64,000 nucleotides of DNA from Herbaspirillum sp. LeCh32-8. GTDB taxonomy: Bacteria > Pseudomonadota > Gammaproteobacteria > Burkholderiales > Burkholderiaceae_D. Shown one piece after another: positions 25,308 to 33,383 of the stretch. Under the pieces are notes generated by a model. The model was not told the DNA's origin and ran no database searches. It saw only the letters and a list, made by a program, of their open reading frames with translations. Location of the stretch: positions 1-64,000 of the forward strand of contig NZ_JAGIPZ010000006.1 in NCBI RefSeq assembly GCF_017814915.1, read 5' to 3'. A program made the position numbers and the translations under genes. Position 1 is the first letter of the stretch. Every line of letters starts with the position of its first letter.

Positions 25308-26852
25308 ATGAGCCAAGCCATGACCAACGCCGAGCTGCTGCGCCACTGCGGCTTCACCGCTGAAGAACTCGATGCCGCCGGCGCCGACCTGGCAGTCCAC
25401 TCGCCCTGTGACGGCGCGTTGCTGGCGCGCCTGCGCAGTCACACGCCGCAGCAGGCGCAAGACGCCATCGCCCGCGCCCATACAGCGTTTGCACAATGGC
25501 GCGACGTGCCGGCGCCGGTGCGCGGCGAGCTGGTGCGCCTGCTGGGCGAAGTGCTGCGCGAGCGACGCGACGACCTGGGCGCGCTGGTCACGCTGGAAGC
25601 CGGCAAGATCAACTCCGAAGGCGTGGGTGAAGTGCAGGAGATGATCGACATCTGCGACTTCGCCGTCGGCCTCTCGCGCCAGCTGCACGGTCTCACCATC
25701 GCCTCCGAGCGGCCCGGCCACCGCATGATGGAAACCTGGCACCCGCTGGGCGTGTGCGGCGTGATCACCGCGTTCAACTTCCCGGTCGCGGTGTGGGCCT
25801 GGAACGCGGCGCTGGCGCTGGTCTGCGGCAACAGCGTGGTGTGGAAGCCGTCTGAGAAAACACCGTTGACTGCAGTGGCCGTGATGCGCTTGTTCGACGA
25901 GGCCGCCCGCCGCTTCAGCCTTAAACATCCGAACGCGCTGCCGACGGGCCTGTGCGCCCTGCTGATCGGCGGCGGCGAGTTGGGCGAGGCGCTGTCCGCC
26001 TCGCCGCAGGTGCCCTTGGTCAGCGCCACCGGCAGCGTCGCCATGGGTCGCAAGGTCGCGGTGCAGGTGGCCCAACGGCTGGGCCGCAGCCTGCTGGAAC
26101 TGGGCGGCAACAACGCCATGATCGTCACCCCCAGCGCCGACCTCGAACTGGCGCTGCGCGCCATCGTGTTCTCGGCAGTGGGCACCGCCGGCCAGCGCTG
26201 CACCACGCTGCGCCGGCTGTTCCTCCACCGCAGCATCGCCGCACCGTTGCTGGCGCGCCTGGAACAGGTCTACGCCAGCCTCACCATCGGCGACCCACGC
26301 CGCGACGGCGTACTGGTGGGCCCACTGATCGACGGCCGCAGTCACGAGGCGATGCAAGACGCGCTGCGCCAGGCATGCGAACAAGGCGGCGTCGTGACCG
26401 GCGGCGAGCGCGTCGCTGTCGGCGTGGGTGACGCGCAGACGCACTGCTGGTACGTCAGGCCGGCGCTGGTGCGCATGCCCGCGCAAAGCGCCGTGATGCA
26501 CCACGAGACCTTTGCCCCCATCCTGTACGTGGTCGAATACGACGACTTCGCCGACGCCATCGCCATGAACAACGCGGTGCCGCAAGGACTCTCATCCGCC
26601 GTGTTCTCCAACGACGTGCGTGAAACCGAGTGGTTCATGTCCGCTCGCGGCAGCGACTGCGGCCTCGCCAACGTCAACATCGGCACCAGCGGCGCAGAAA
26701 TCGGCGGCGCATTCGGCGGCGAAAAGGAAACCGGCGGCGGCCGCGAATCCGGATCGGACGCGTGGAAGAACTACATGCGACGCGCCACCAACACCGTCAA
26801 CTACAGCGGCGCGTTGCCGTTGGCGCAGGGGGTGAAGTTTGAGCTTGATTGA
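25308..26852 (+). CDS. amaB: L-aminoadipate-semialdehyde dehydrogenase (ALDH7/AmaB family)
   Basis: A 514-residue NAD-dependent aldehyde dehydrogenase. Catalytic Cys298 lies in GTAGQRCTTLRRLF, a segment diagnostic of the ALDH7 group (antiquitin, Pcd, AmaB), with general base Glu264 in LLELGGNNA. The NAD-binding SATGSVAMGRKV and the C-terminal IGGAFGGEKETGGGRESGSDAWKNYMRR are also family-typical. The enzyme oxidises 2-aminoadipate 6-semialdehyde to 2-aminoadipate. AAGGAG precedes the ATG at 25308; a second ATG 12 bases on is possible. It ends the three-gene catabolic operon and is followed by REP-like repeats. Confidence 0.9.
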   Translation: MSQAMTNAELLRHCGFTAEELDAAGADLAVHSPCDGALLARLRSHTPQQAQDAIARAHTAFAQWRDVPAPVRGELVRLLGEVLRERRDDLGALVTLEAGKINSEGVGEVQEMIDICDFAVGLSRQLHGLTIASERPGHRMMETWHPLGVCGVITAFNFPVAVWAWNAALALVCGNSVVWKPSEKTPLTAVAVMRLFDEAARRFSLKHPNALPTGLCALLIGGGELGEALSASPQVPLVSATGSVAMGRKVAVQVAQRLGRSLLELGGNNAMIVTPSADLELALRAIVFSAVGTAGQRCTTLRRLFLHRSIAAPLLARLEQVYASLTIGDPRRDGVLVGPLIDGRSHEAMQDALRQACEQGGVVTGGERVAVGVGDAQTHCWYVRPALVRMPAQSAVMHHETFAPILYVVEYDDFADAIAMNNAVPQGLSSAVFSNDVRETEWFMSARGSDCGLANVNIGTSGAEIGGAFGGEKETGGGRESGSDAWKNYMRRATNTVNYSGALPLAQGVKFELD

Positions 26853-26874
26853 GCGGCTGAGAGGCGCGACGAAC

Positions 26875-26907
26875 GACGCTGGATCCCGGCCTTCGCCGGG
26901 ATGACGG
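26875..26907 (+). repeat. REP-like palindromic repeat 3
   Basis: Core GGATCCCGGCCTTCGCCGGG followed by ATGACGG, directly behind the last gene of the lysine catabolic operon, where it may act as a transcript-end hairpin. Confidence 0.8.
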
Positions 26908-26993
26908 GTTATATGGATGGCGAGCCTCTCATTGCTGCTGATGCTGAAAATGGATGTCGCTTGGGTGATGGATGCAAACGGCTGAGGGGCGCA

Positions 26994-27031
26994 ACGAACG
27001 ACGCTGGGTCCCTGCTTTCGCAGGGACGACG
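26994..27031 (+). repeat. REP-like palindromic repeat 4
   Basis: ACGCTGGGTCCCTGCTTTCG then CAGGGACGACGG. The upstream flank GCTTGGGTGATGGATGC is shared with repeat 6, so the mobile unit is longer than the palindrome. Confidence 0.8.
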
Positions 27032-27182
27032 GATTACATCAGTTAGCGAGCCGCCACATCGAAGCCGCAGGCGAGCAGCAAGCCAACGAGGCCAAAGGCG
27101 AGGTACAGGCCACGCGACGCCGCAGGCGAGCCCCAATCCCGATGCCGCAGGCGAGGCGGATGGTATTTCCCCTTGTGGGCCA

Positions 27183-27270
27183 GCCGGCGGAGCGTGGTGA
27201 AAAATGGATCAGCAAGGCAACCGGAGCGCAGCGACTTTGCCTTGCCCATTTTTCAGCGCGCTCCGCCGGG
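27183..27270. repeat. 88-base imperfect inverted repeat
   Basis: Three paired blocks nest around a 16-base loop: GCCGGCGGAGCG with CGCTCCGCCGG, TGAAAAATGG with CCATTTTTCA, and GCAAGGCAA with TTGCCTTGC. Short unpaired joints separate them. The RNA would form one long hairpin. Looks like a nonautonomous mobile element of the MITE type or a structured intergenic repeat. Confidence 0.7.
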
Positions 27271-27310
27271 AACCCCGCAGGGGCTGGCACTTAGGGGCCG
27301 CCTTCTTTTG

Positions 27311-27342
27311 CTTACTTTTCTTGGCGGAGCAAGAAAAGTGAG
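27311..27342. repeat. Hairpin repeat CTTACTTTTCTTG / CAAGAAAAGTGAG
   Basis: Inverted repeat with a six-base loop (one mismatch), in a CCGCCTTCTTTTG context. I recall similar sequence near genes in many proteobacterial genomes, so it is probably a dispersed intergenic repeat. It lies 40 bases after the 88-base inverted repeat. Confidence 0.6.
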
Positions 27343-27464
27343 CGGCTGCCGGGCCACCCCCGGCGCTCCCTCCCGACCGGAGAAAGAAAAACACAAAGCC
27401 GGTGCATCTGCACGCAGCAAGACCAGACTACCCAACCTGAACAACAACCGAGGAAGCACAACAA

Positions 27465-27499
27465 ACGACGCTGGGTCCCTGCTTTCGCAGGGACGACGG
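27465..27499 (+). repeat. REP-like palindromic repeat 5
   Basis: ACGCTGGGTCCCTGCTTTCG then CAGGGACGACGG, identical in the core to repeat 4, 470 bases away. Confidence 0.8.
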
Positions 27500-27586
27500 A
27501 TTCACTTGTTGACGAGCCTGCTTTGCAACCAATGCGACGCTTGATGCTGCTTGAGTGATGGATGCCAGCGTCGAAGACGCGCGACG

Positions 27587-27622
27587 AACGACACTGGATC
27601 CCGGCCTTCGCCGGGATGACGG
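27587..27622 (+). repeat. REP-like palindromic repeat 6
   Basis: GGATCCCGGCCTTCGCCGGG plus ATGACGG, identical in the core to repeat 3, with the longer flank GCTTGAGTGATGGATGC shared with repeat 4. Confidence 0.8.
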
Positions 27623-27857
27623 AGGTGTTAGCCAGCGCGGCTGGCACCAAGCAATCAAACAGACAAACAGCAAACCAATAATCCTTGCAACTTCCCCCAC
27701 CATTTTTACAGCCACACTCCCCAAGTAAATCCAGGTAAGAAGCCCCCACCCCACCGTAACGGAAGCTTACGCTGTGACTCCTGCATTTCGTTCCCCGCGG
27801 CAACACCGCCGCAAGAACCGCAAATGCAGCTTCATGAGCAAAGCACGAGGGGGTCTC

Positions 27858-28190
27858 ATGCGCCAACACCACCACATCACCCGCCGCATCCGCACCGGCG
27901 GCCTGCTGGCCGCCTGCATCAGCGCCGCAACGCTGGCCGGCTGCGCCAACTTCAGCGAAGTCAAATCCGAGGAACGCGACCTGTTCATGGTCTCCGCCAC
28001 CGGCGTGAGCTACACCATGTCGATCCCGGCCCTGACTGCCGCGGCCAAGGAAAAAGCCAACGACTTCTGCGACAAGCAAAAGATGAAAGCCGACCTGCGC
28101 CAGCTGGTGCGCGGCTGGCGTCCGATGCAGGTCGAGCTGTATTTCCGCTGCCAGCCGCAAGGTGTGAGCCTGCAGGCGCTGCTGGACTAG
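27858..28190 (+). CDS. Small lipoprotein of unknown function
   Basis: A 110-residue lipoprotein: MRQHHHITRRIRTGGLLAACISAATLAGC with lipobox LAGC. The mature part (NFSEVKSEERDLFMVSATGVSYTMSIPALTAAAKEKANDFCDKQKMKADL ... ELYFRCQ) keeps two further Cys residues that may form a disulfide. The start at 27858 is chosen because GAGGGGG precedes it; an ATG 24 bases upstream is also in frame. No family is recognised. It follows the repeat block and is convergent with the DUF2863 gene. Confidence 0.65.
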   Translation: MRQHHHITRRIRTGGLLAACISAATLAGCANFSEVKSEERDLFMVSATGVSYTMSIPALTAAAKEKANDFCDKQKMKADLRQLVRGWRPMQVELYFRCQPQGVSLQALLD

Positions 28191-28198
28191 GCGGCGAA

Positions 28199-28219
28199 CA
28201 AGCCTGAGGCTCAGGCTTG
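28199..28219. terminator. Perfect inverted repeat between convergent genes
   Basis: CAAGCCTGA-GGC-TCAGGCTTG. The right arm contains the stop codon of the minus-strand DUF2863 gene. No T-tract, so termination would be weak or factor-assisted. Confidence 0.45.
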
Positions 28220-29548
28220 CGGGAAGTCGCGCTCGCGCGTGGCGGCGCCGTCCTCGGCGATGGCGTCGGCCAGCCTGAACTGCGTCACGCCCAGCGAGGC
28301 CACGGCGTCGGCGGCGTCGAACAGGCGCTCCTGCGGATCGCCGTCGAAGACCAGCGCCGATTGCGCCAGCACGCGGGCGTCCAGGCGCAGCAACACCTGC
28401 AGCACGCTCTCGCCGTCCTCATCGGTCACGGCAAAGACGGCCGTAGCGGCGGCGGCATCGGCCTGCGCCAGCCCCTGTTCCAGCTCCGACATCATCTGCA
28501 GCGTGCGGTACTCGGCGTTGCCGGTGCGCTTGCCGCCGTGGAACAGGTCCTGGTACATGAAGTGCAGTTCGCACTGCGCCTCGTCACCGGACTTGCCGGT
28601 CAGGCACTGCTGCATCAGCGGCGTGTAACGCTCGGTCCAGGCGCGGAAGGCGGCGCCGCGCCGGGCGAAGTAGGCGTCGGCCTGCGCCTCGTCCTTGGGG
28701 ATGGCGTAGAAGGGATCGTTCAGCTCCTTCAACGCAAAGCCCAGCAGGAAACGCAATTCCAGCGCCTCGTCTTCCGCGGCGAACGCGCTCTGCGGCCAGC
28801 CGCGCATGCTGCGCTCGATGGCCGGCACGCTCATTACCTTTTTGTCGGTCAGCGAGGCGAAGGCGTCGCGATTCATGGCCTCGACGTCGCCATAGGTGAG
28901 CGCGTCGATCTCGTCCGGATGGTAGAGATGGTGCACCAGCACCACGCGCGCCTTGGCGCTCTCCAGGCCGGCCTCCTGCATGCTGCTGCGCAGGGCGTCG
29001 AAGGCCTCGCCGTCGGCCAGCGCCTGCGCCTCGCGCAGGCCGCCGGTGGTGCGTGCCAGGAAGGGGATGAGGAAGGCGTTGATCTCCATTTCCTTCTCGC
29101 CGCGGCGCAGGACCACCACGTCGGCGGCCTCTTCCACGATCTCCAGCAGCAGGGCATGCGCGCGTCGGTCGTCGTCGCGCAATTGCTCCAGCGCCTCGTG
29201 CAGGATCTCGTCCTCGCGCTGGCGCAGGAAGTTGCGCACCATGCGCTCCAGCTCGTCCTGCCCGACCCGGCGGCCGGCGGCGTCGGGCGCGCCCGTGGCC
29301 ACGGCGGCCGACAGCGCCAGCAGCTGCAGGATTTCTTCCTCGCCCTCGTCCATCACTTGCGTGGCGGCGTGGGCATTGTGCTGGCGGCGACGCGAAGCGT
29401 CGGTGGCGACGTGGGTCTTGGGCTTGTCGCGCGCCGGGCCTTGCGACTTGGGGGACGGCTTGGCCGCGGATTTCGCCGCCGGCTTCTGGCCCGGCTTCTG
29501 GTTGGCGTTGGCTTGCGGTTTGCCCTGCGGGCGGTTCGGTTTGTTCAT
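28211..29548 (-). CDS. DUF2863-family protein
   Basis: A 445-residue cytosolic protein. The first 65 residues are a disordered Lys/Gln/Pro/Ala-rich tail (MNKPNRPQGKPQANANQ, KPAAKSAAKPSPKSQ). A conserved-looking globular part follows, with the acidic segment MDEGEEEILQLLALSAAVA and a segment EINAFLIPFLARTTGGLREAQAL. The layout matches DUF2863 proteins, which I recall as common in Burkholderiales and without known function. It lies 12 bases downstream of an EamA transporter gene on the same strand, so the two are probably cotranscribed. No enzyme motif is visible. Confidence 0.6.
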   Translation of the reverse strand: MNKPNRPQGKPQANANQKPGQKPAAKSAAKPSPKSQGPARDKPKTHVATDASRRRQHNAHAATQVMDEGEEEILQLLALSAAVATGAPDAAGRRVGQDELERMVRNFLRQREDEILHEALEQLRDDDRRAHALLLEIVEEAADVVVLRRGEKEMEINAFLIPFLARTTGGLREAQALADGEAFDALRSSMQEAGLESAKARVVLVHHLYHPDEIDALTYGDVEAMNRDAFASLTDKKVMSVPAIERSMRGWPQSAFAAEDEALELRFLLGFALKELNDPFYAIPKDEAQADAYFARRGAAFRAWTERYTPLMQQCLTGKSGDEAQCELHFMYQDLFHGGKRTGNAEYRTLQMMSELEQGLAQADAAAATAVFAVTDEDGESVLQVLLRLDARVLAQSALVFDGDPQERLFDAADAVASLGVTQFRLADAIAEDGAATRERDFPQA

Positions 29549-29560
29549 CTTTTCTCTCGC

Positions 29561-30502
29561 TCAGTTCAGCGGCAATTCGGTTGACGCGCTCTTGGCGGCG
29601 CGGCCCGGCAAGGTGGCCAGCAACATGCCGGCCATGGCCACGGCGAAGGCGCCGGCCTGCAGCAGCGTGAGGCTCTCGCCCAGCGCGACCACGCCGACCA
29701 GCGCCGCCGACACCGGCAGCATCACGGTGAATACGCCGGCGCGGCCGGCCGGCACTACCTTCAGGCCGGTCATCCACAGCCACACGGTCCACACGCTGGC
29801 GGCCAGCGCGTAGAACACCAGCAGCAGCCAGATGTTGGCGGGCACGGCGCCGAAGTCGAAGCGCAACGCGGTGTAAAACCCCACAGGCGTCATCAGCAGC
29901 AGGCCCCACAGGTTGATGACGGCGCTGATGCGCTTGGGCGTGAGCACGGCGGTCAGCTTCTTGCCGATCACCGCGTAGGAGCCCTCGCACAGCACCGCGC
30001 CGAACACCAGCAGGTTGCCCAGCCAGGCGTTGGCGGCGTGTGCGCCACCGGCGTCGCCGTGGGTGTTCTTTGCCAACGACAGCATGCCGATGCCGATCGC
30101 GCCGCAGGCCACCGCGCCCCATACGCGCAGGGTGATCTTTTCCTTCAGGAAGATCCAGCTCATCAGCGCCACCACGGCGGGAATGGCGGACATGATCACG
30201 CCGGCCGACACCGCGCTGGTCATCGAGACGCCGGTGATCATGCAGATTGTGAACAGGAAGTTGCCGAGGAAGGACTCCAGGAACACCAGCCAGCGCGACT
30301 GCGCTGACAAGGGTTTTTCATCTGCCGGCTTCTTCAGCCAGCGCGCCATGGCCACCGCGCCGATGCCGAAGCGCATCCACGCCAGCAGGAACACCGGCAG
30401 CGCCGCCGCCAGCGGCTTGGTCAGCGCGACGTAGGCGCCGACCATGGACATGGAAAGGATCAGGCAGCCGTAGCCCATGGCGCGGCTTGGGGTGTAGCTC
30501 AT
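29561..30502 (-). CDS. EamA-family (DMT) transporter
   Basis: A 313-residue inner-membrane protein with ten hydrophobic segments in two similar halves, as in EamA/RhaT transporters. The first half begins YGCLILSMSMVGAYVALTKPL and LLAWMRFGIGAVAMA; the second includes GAVLCEGSYAVIGKKLTAVLTPKRISAVINL. The Arg/Gly-rich RFGIGAVA motif after helix 2 is typical. Members export metabolites or amino acids; the substrate cannot be predicted. It is the first gene of a pair with the DUF2863 gene. Confidence 0.82.
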   Translation of the reverse strand: MSYTPSRAMGYGCLILSMSMVGAYVALTKPLAAALPVFLLAWMRFGIGAVAMARWLKKPADEKPLSAQSRWLVFLESFLGNFLFTICMITGVSMTSAVSAGVIMSAIPAVVALMSWIFLKEKITLRVWGAVACGAIGIGMLSLAKNTHGDAGGAHAANAWLGNLLVFGAVLCEGSYAVIGKKLTAVLTPKRISAVINLWGLLLMTPVGFYTALRFDFGAVPANIWLLLVFYALAASVWTVWLWMTGLKVVPAGRAGVFTVMLPVSAALVGVVALGESLTLLQAGAFAVAMAGMLLATLPGRAAKSASTELPLN

Positions 30503-30748
30503 TGTTGTTGTCTTTGCTCGGGTTGGCGGCGCGCGGCGGCGCCGGTTGCTCTAGCCCTGAATTTTAACCGCAGACGTCGCCGCGACCGCCGGGCCATCCC
30601 TGCGGGCTTATGTCTTATCTGCATGAGCCGACGCCCTCAAGACGCGCCGCCGGCCTTCTTTCATGCATGCCCGGCATCAACGCCGCACGCGGGCGGGCGC
30701 ATACTGGGGCCATCCCTACCTCCCGTCCGCACCACGCAAGGAACCACC

Positions 30749-32230
30749 ATGGCCAGCACCGCACACCTCTCCCGCCGCTCCTACGGCATCATCGGCGGAC
30801 TCGGCCCGCTGGCCTCGGCCGATGTCTTCTTCAAGCTGATGCAGGCCATGGCGGCCGACGGCGACCTCGAGCAGGCCGACGTCATCTTCGAGCAGCATCC
30901 TTTCCGCGGCAGCGGCCTGGCCAGCACCGCCACCACCGAGCGCAAGCTGTATGTGTTCGACATGATCCGCGACTTCGAAAAGCGCGGCGCCGGCGCGGTG
31001 GTGCTGCCCTGCTTTCTCAGCCACACTTTCCTCGACGAGCTGCGCGCCAACACCACCCTGCCCATCGTCGACATGATGGCGGCGCTGGCGGCGCACGTGC
31101 GCCAGGCGTATCCGCAAGCCACCCGCATCGGTGTGCTGAGCTCGGACTACACGCGCGCGGCCGGCCTGTTCGAACGCTACTTCCCGGCGCCGTCCTTCGA
31201 CGTGCTGTATCCGCACGCCGCCGACGGCGTCAATCCGGTGGCCGAGGCGGTCTACGGCGAACACGGCATCAAGCGCGGCAACCTCACCGGTCGCCCGCTG
31301 CAGCTGCTGACCGAGGCCGCACACGACCTGGCGGCGCAAGGCGCGCAGGTGATCCTGCCCGGCCTGACCGAGGTGGCGCTGGTGGCGCATGCCCTCGGCG
31401 CGCTGCCGGCGCCGCTGGTGGACAGCAACCAGGTCTATGCGCGCAGCGTTGCCGCCGGCCGGCGCGAGGCGCGAACCAAGCCCTTCAAGGTGGGCGTAGT
31501 GGGCGGCGTGGGGCCGGCGGCGACGGTGGACTTCATGCAGAAGATTGTGCGCAACACGCCCGCTGCGCGCGACCAGGAACACATCAAGGTGCACGTAGAA
31601 CAAAACCCGCAGATTCCCGACCGTACCGAGAACCTGATCGGCCACGGCCCCGACCCGACCATCGCGCTGTACGCCACCTGCCGCAAGCTCGAAGACGGCG
31701 GCGCCGACCTGATCGCGATTCCCTGCAACACCGCCCACGCCTACGTCGAGCGCATCCAGCCGAGCCTGTCGATCCCGATCGTGAATATGCTGACGGTGAC
31801 GGTGCACAGCATCCGCGAGCGCTTCCCGCAGCTCACGCAAGTCGGCCTGCTGGCGACCTCCGGCACGTTGGGCAGCGGCGTCTACCAGAAGGCGCTGGAA
31901 GAGCAAGGCCTGCAGCAGCTGGCGCCTTCGCCCGCCGCGCAGGAGCATGTGATGGAGGCGATCTACGGCCGCGAGGGCGTCAAAGCGGGCTTCACCGAAG
32001 GCCGCTGCCAGGACGATATACGCATCGGACTGGACGACCTGGTGCGGCAAGGCGCCGAGCTGGTGATCCTGGGCTGCACCGAGCTGCCGTTGCTGCTGCC
32101 GTTTGCGCAAGTGATGCATGCGAGCGGCAAGACCATCACGCTGGTTGATCCGACCGATACGCTGGCGCGACGCTGCGTCGAATACGCCGGCGCGGGCATG
32201 CAAACCGCGGAGCACAACGCGGCGCGCTGA
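30749..32230 (+). CDS. Tandem-domain aspartate/glutamate racemase-family protein
   Basis: A 493-residue protein made of two Asp/Glu racemase domains: residues 10-235 (YGIIGGLGPLASADVFFKLM) and 246-485 (VGVVGGVGPAATVDFMQKIV). Each domain should have two catalytic Cys, one in a PCNT-type motif and one in GCTE. The second domain has both (C326 in IPCNTAH, C443 in GCTELP). The first has C88 (LPCFLSH), but its GCTE reads PGLTE, with Gly205 where Cys is expected. So only the C-terminal half looks able to racemise. AAGGA precedes the ATG at 30749. It stands before a LysR gene; the amino-acid substrate is unknown. Confidence 0.82.
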   Translation: MASTAHLSRRSYGIIGGLGPLASADVFFKLMQAMAADGDLEQADVIFEQHPFRGSGLASTATTERKLYVFDMIRDFEKRGAGAVVLPCFLSHTFLDELRANTTLPIVDMMAALAAHVRQAYPQATRIGVLSSDYTRAAGLFERYFPAPSFDVLYPHAADGVNPVAEAVYGEHGIKRGNLTGRPLQLLTEAAHDLAAQGAQVILPGLTEVALVAHALGALPAPLVDSNQVYARSVAAGRREARTKPFKVGVVGGVGPAATVDFMQKIVRNTPAARDQEHIKVHVEQNPQIPDRTENLIGHGPDPTIALYATCRKLEDGGADLIAIPCNTAHAYVERIQPSLSIPIVNMLTVTVHSIRERFPQLTQVGLLATSGTLGSGVYQKALEEQGLQQLAPSPAAQEHVMEAIYGREGVKAGFTEGRCQDDIRIGLDDLVRQGAELVILGCTELPLLLPFAQVMHASGKTITLVDPTDTLARRCVEYAGAGMQTAEHNAAR

Positions 32231-32321
32231 GCCGGCAACGATCGTACCGGCACCGCGCCGACGCGATCTGCGCTAAAGTCGCGCCTGTCGACATCAGCCA
32301 GGCAGTCCCTGCCCCGTCCCG

Positions 32322-33203
32322 ATGAACCTGCGCGCCCTTCAATGCTTCGTGGTCCTCTGCGAAGAACTCAACTTCAGCCGCGCAGCCGCGCGCCTGCATA
32401 TCGCACAACCGGCGCTGAGCCAGCAGATCCGTACGCTGGAAGAACGCCTGGGCGCCCAGCTGGTGGACCGCAAGTCGCGCCCGCTGCGGCTGACCGAGGC
32501 TGGACATTATTTTTCCATCGAAGCGCGTCAGATCCTCAAGGCCTACGAACAAGCCTCGGTCGGCGCGCGCGCCATCGGCTCGGGCACACACGGCTGGCTG
32601 GCCATCGGCTTCACGCGTTCGGCCATGTACAGCGTATTGCCGCCGGCGCTCAAGGCTTTCCACGCGGCCTATCCCAAGGTCGAGCTCAAGCTCTACGAAA
32701 TGTTGACCGAGCCGCAGGCGGACGCCCTGCGCGACGCCAGCATCCATATCGGCATCGGTCGCCAGGCCAGGCAGGTCACAGGCTGTACCCAGGTGGACGT
32801 GCTGCACGAGCGGATGATGGTGGCGCTGGCGCCGGAGCACCCGGCCGCGGCGAAGAAGAAAGTACGCATCGCCGACCTGGCCGAGACGCCTCTGATCGCA
32901 TACTCCAAGCATCCCACAGCGCAGTTTCCACGCTTTGTGCTGTCGCTTTATCTGGACGCGGGCGTCACGCCGCATGTGGAGTACGAATGCCACGAAATCC
33001 AGACCGCGCTGGCGCTGGTAGCCGCTGGCCTGGGGGTAGCGTTCGTGGGGGAATCGGTGGCGCGCCTGGGGCGCAACGACATCCGATACCTGCCGCTGTC
33101 GGGACCGGGCTCGACCCAGACCAGTACCCTGAGCGCCATGTATCGCAGCGACGACGACTCGCCGCATCTGCGTGCTTTCCTGCAATTTCTGGCGCCGGTC
33201 TGA
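32322..33203 (+). CDS. LysR-family transcriptional regulator
   Basis: A 293-residue LTTR. The N-terminal winged helix-turn-helix is MNLRALQCFVVLCEELNFSRAAARLHIAQPALSQQIRTLEERLG, then a linker helix and a type-2 periplasmic-fold effector domain (about 90-290). It reads in the same direction as the transporter, hydratase and aldolase genes that follow, and a perfect TATAAGC-N4-GCTTATA palindrome lies between it and them. By analogy with the Pseudomonas gal genes it probably senses a gallate or protocatechuate metabolite; that is inferred from neighbours only. Confidence 0.85.
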   Translation: MNLRALQCFVVLCEELNFSRAAARLHIAQPALSQQIRTLEERLGAQLVDRKSRPLRLTEAGHYFSIEARQILKAYEQASVGARAIGSGTHGWLAIGFTRSAMYSVLPPALKAFHAAYPKVELKLYEMLTEPQADALRDASIHIGIGRQARQVTGCTQVDVLHERMMVALAPEHPAAAKKKVRIADLAETPLIAYSKHPTAQFPRFVLSLYLDAGVTPHVEYECHEIQTALALVAAGLGVAFVGESVARLGRNDIRYLPLSGPGSTQTSTLSAMYRSDDDSPHLRAFLQFLAPV

Positions 33204-33217
33204 GGCATACCGGCGCC
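33191..33217 (+). terminator. Hairpin over the LysR stop codon
   Basis: GGCGCCGGT / ACCGGCGCC is a perfect nine-base inverted repeat with a nine-base loop that contains the TGA stop of the LysR gene. No T-tract; a weak terminator at best. Confidence 0.4.
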
Positions 33218-33246
33218 ACGCTGCACCGGCCCGTATGGCAGCACAC

Positions 33247-33264
33247 TATAAGCAAACGCTTATA
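33247..33264. promoter_or_regulatory. Palindromic operator upstream of the MFS/hydratase/aldolase genes
   Basis: TATAAGC-AAAC-GCTTATA is a perfect seven-base inverted repeat 120 bases before the transporter ATG. It contains T-N11-A spacing typical of LysR-family sites, and the LysR gene is directly upstream. Confidence 0.6.
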
Positions 33265-33383
33265 AAAGCATAAACAATCGGTCTTGGACGCCACACGTCG
33301 CCGCTTCATAGAATTAAAAACCACAAGAAGCGACCAGACCCGGCCATCGCGCCGGCGCCAAACAACGACCCGTGGAGACAACC

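Larger units (their letters stand above)
26853..27857. other. Gene-free repeat block
   Basis: About 1 kb without a credible gene. It holds four REP-like units (26875, 26994, 27465, 27587), three copies of the direct repeat GCCGCAGGCGAG (27064, 27119, 27144), a long imperfect inverted repeat (27183-27270) and a second hairpin (27311-27342). The open frames in it are made of these palindromes and change register at each one. Confidence 0.75.

Noticed and set aside
26853-27857. CRISPR array
   Set aside because: The repeats are palindromic, irregularly spaced and of different lengths, without uniform spacers or cas genes.
27312-28160. A 282-codon minus-strand frame
   Set aside because: It runs through REP-like palindromes and the antisense of a small lipoprotein gene; the sequence consists of repeat-derived segments with no domain.
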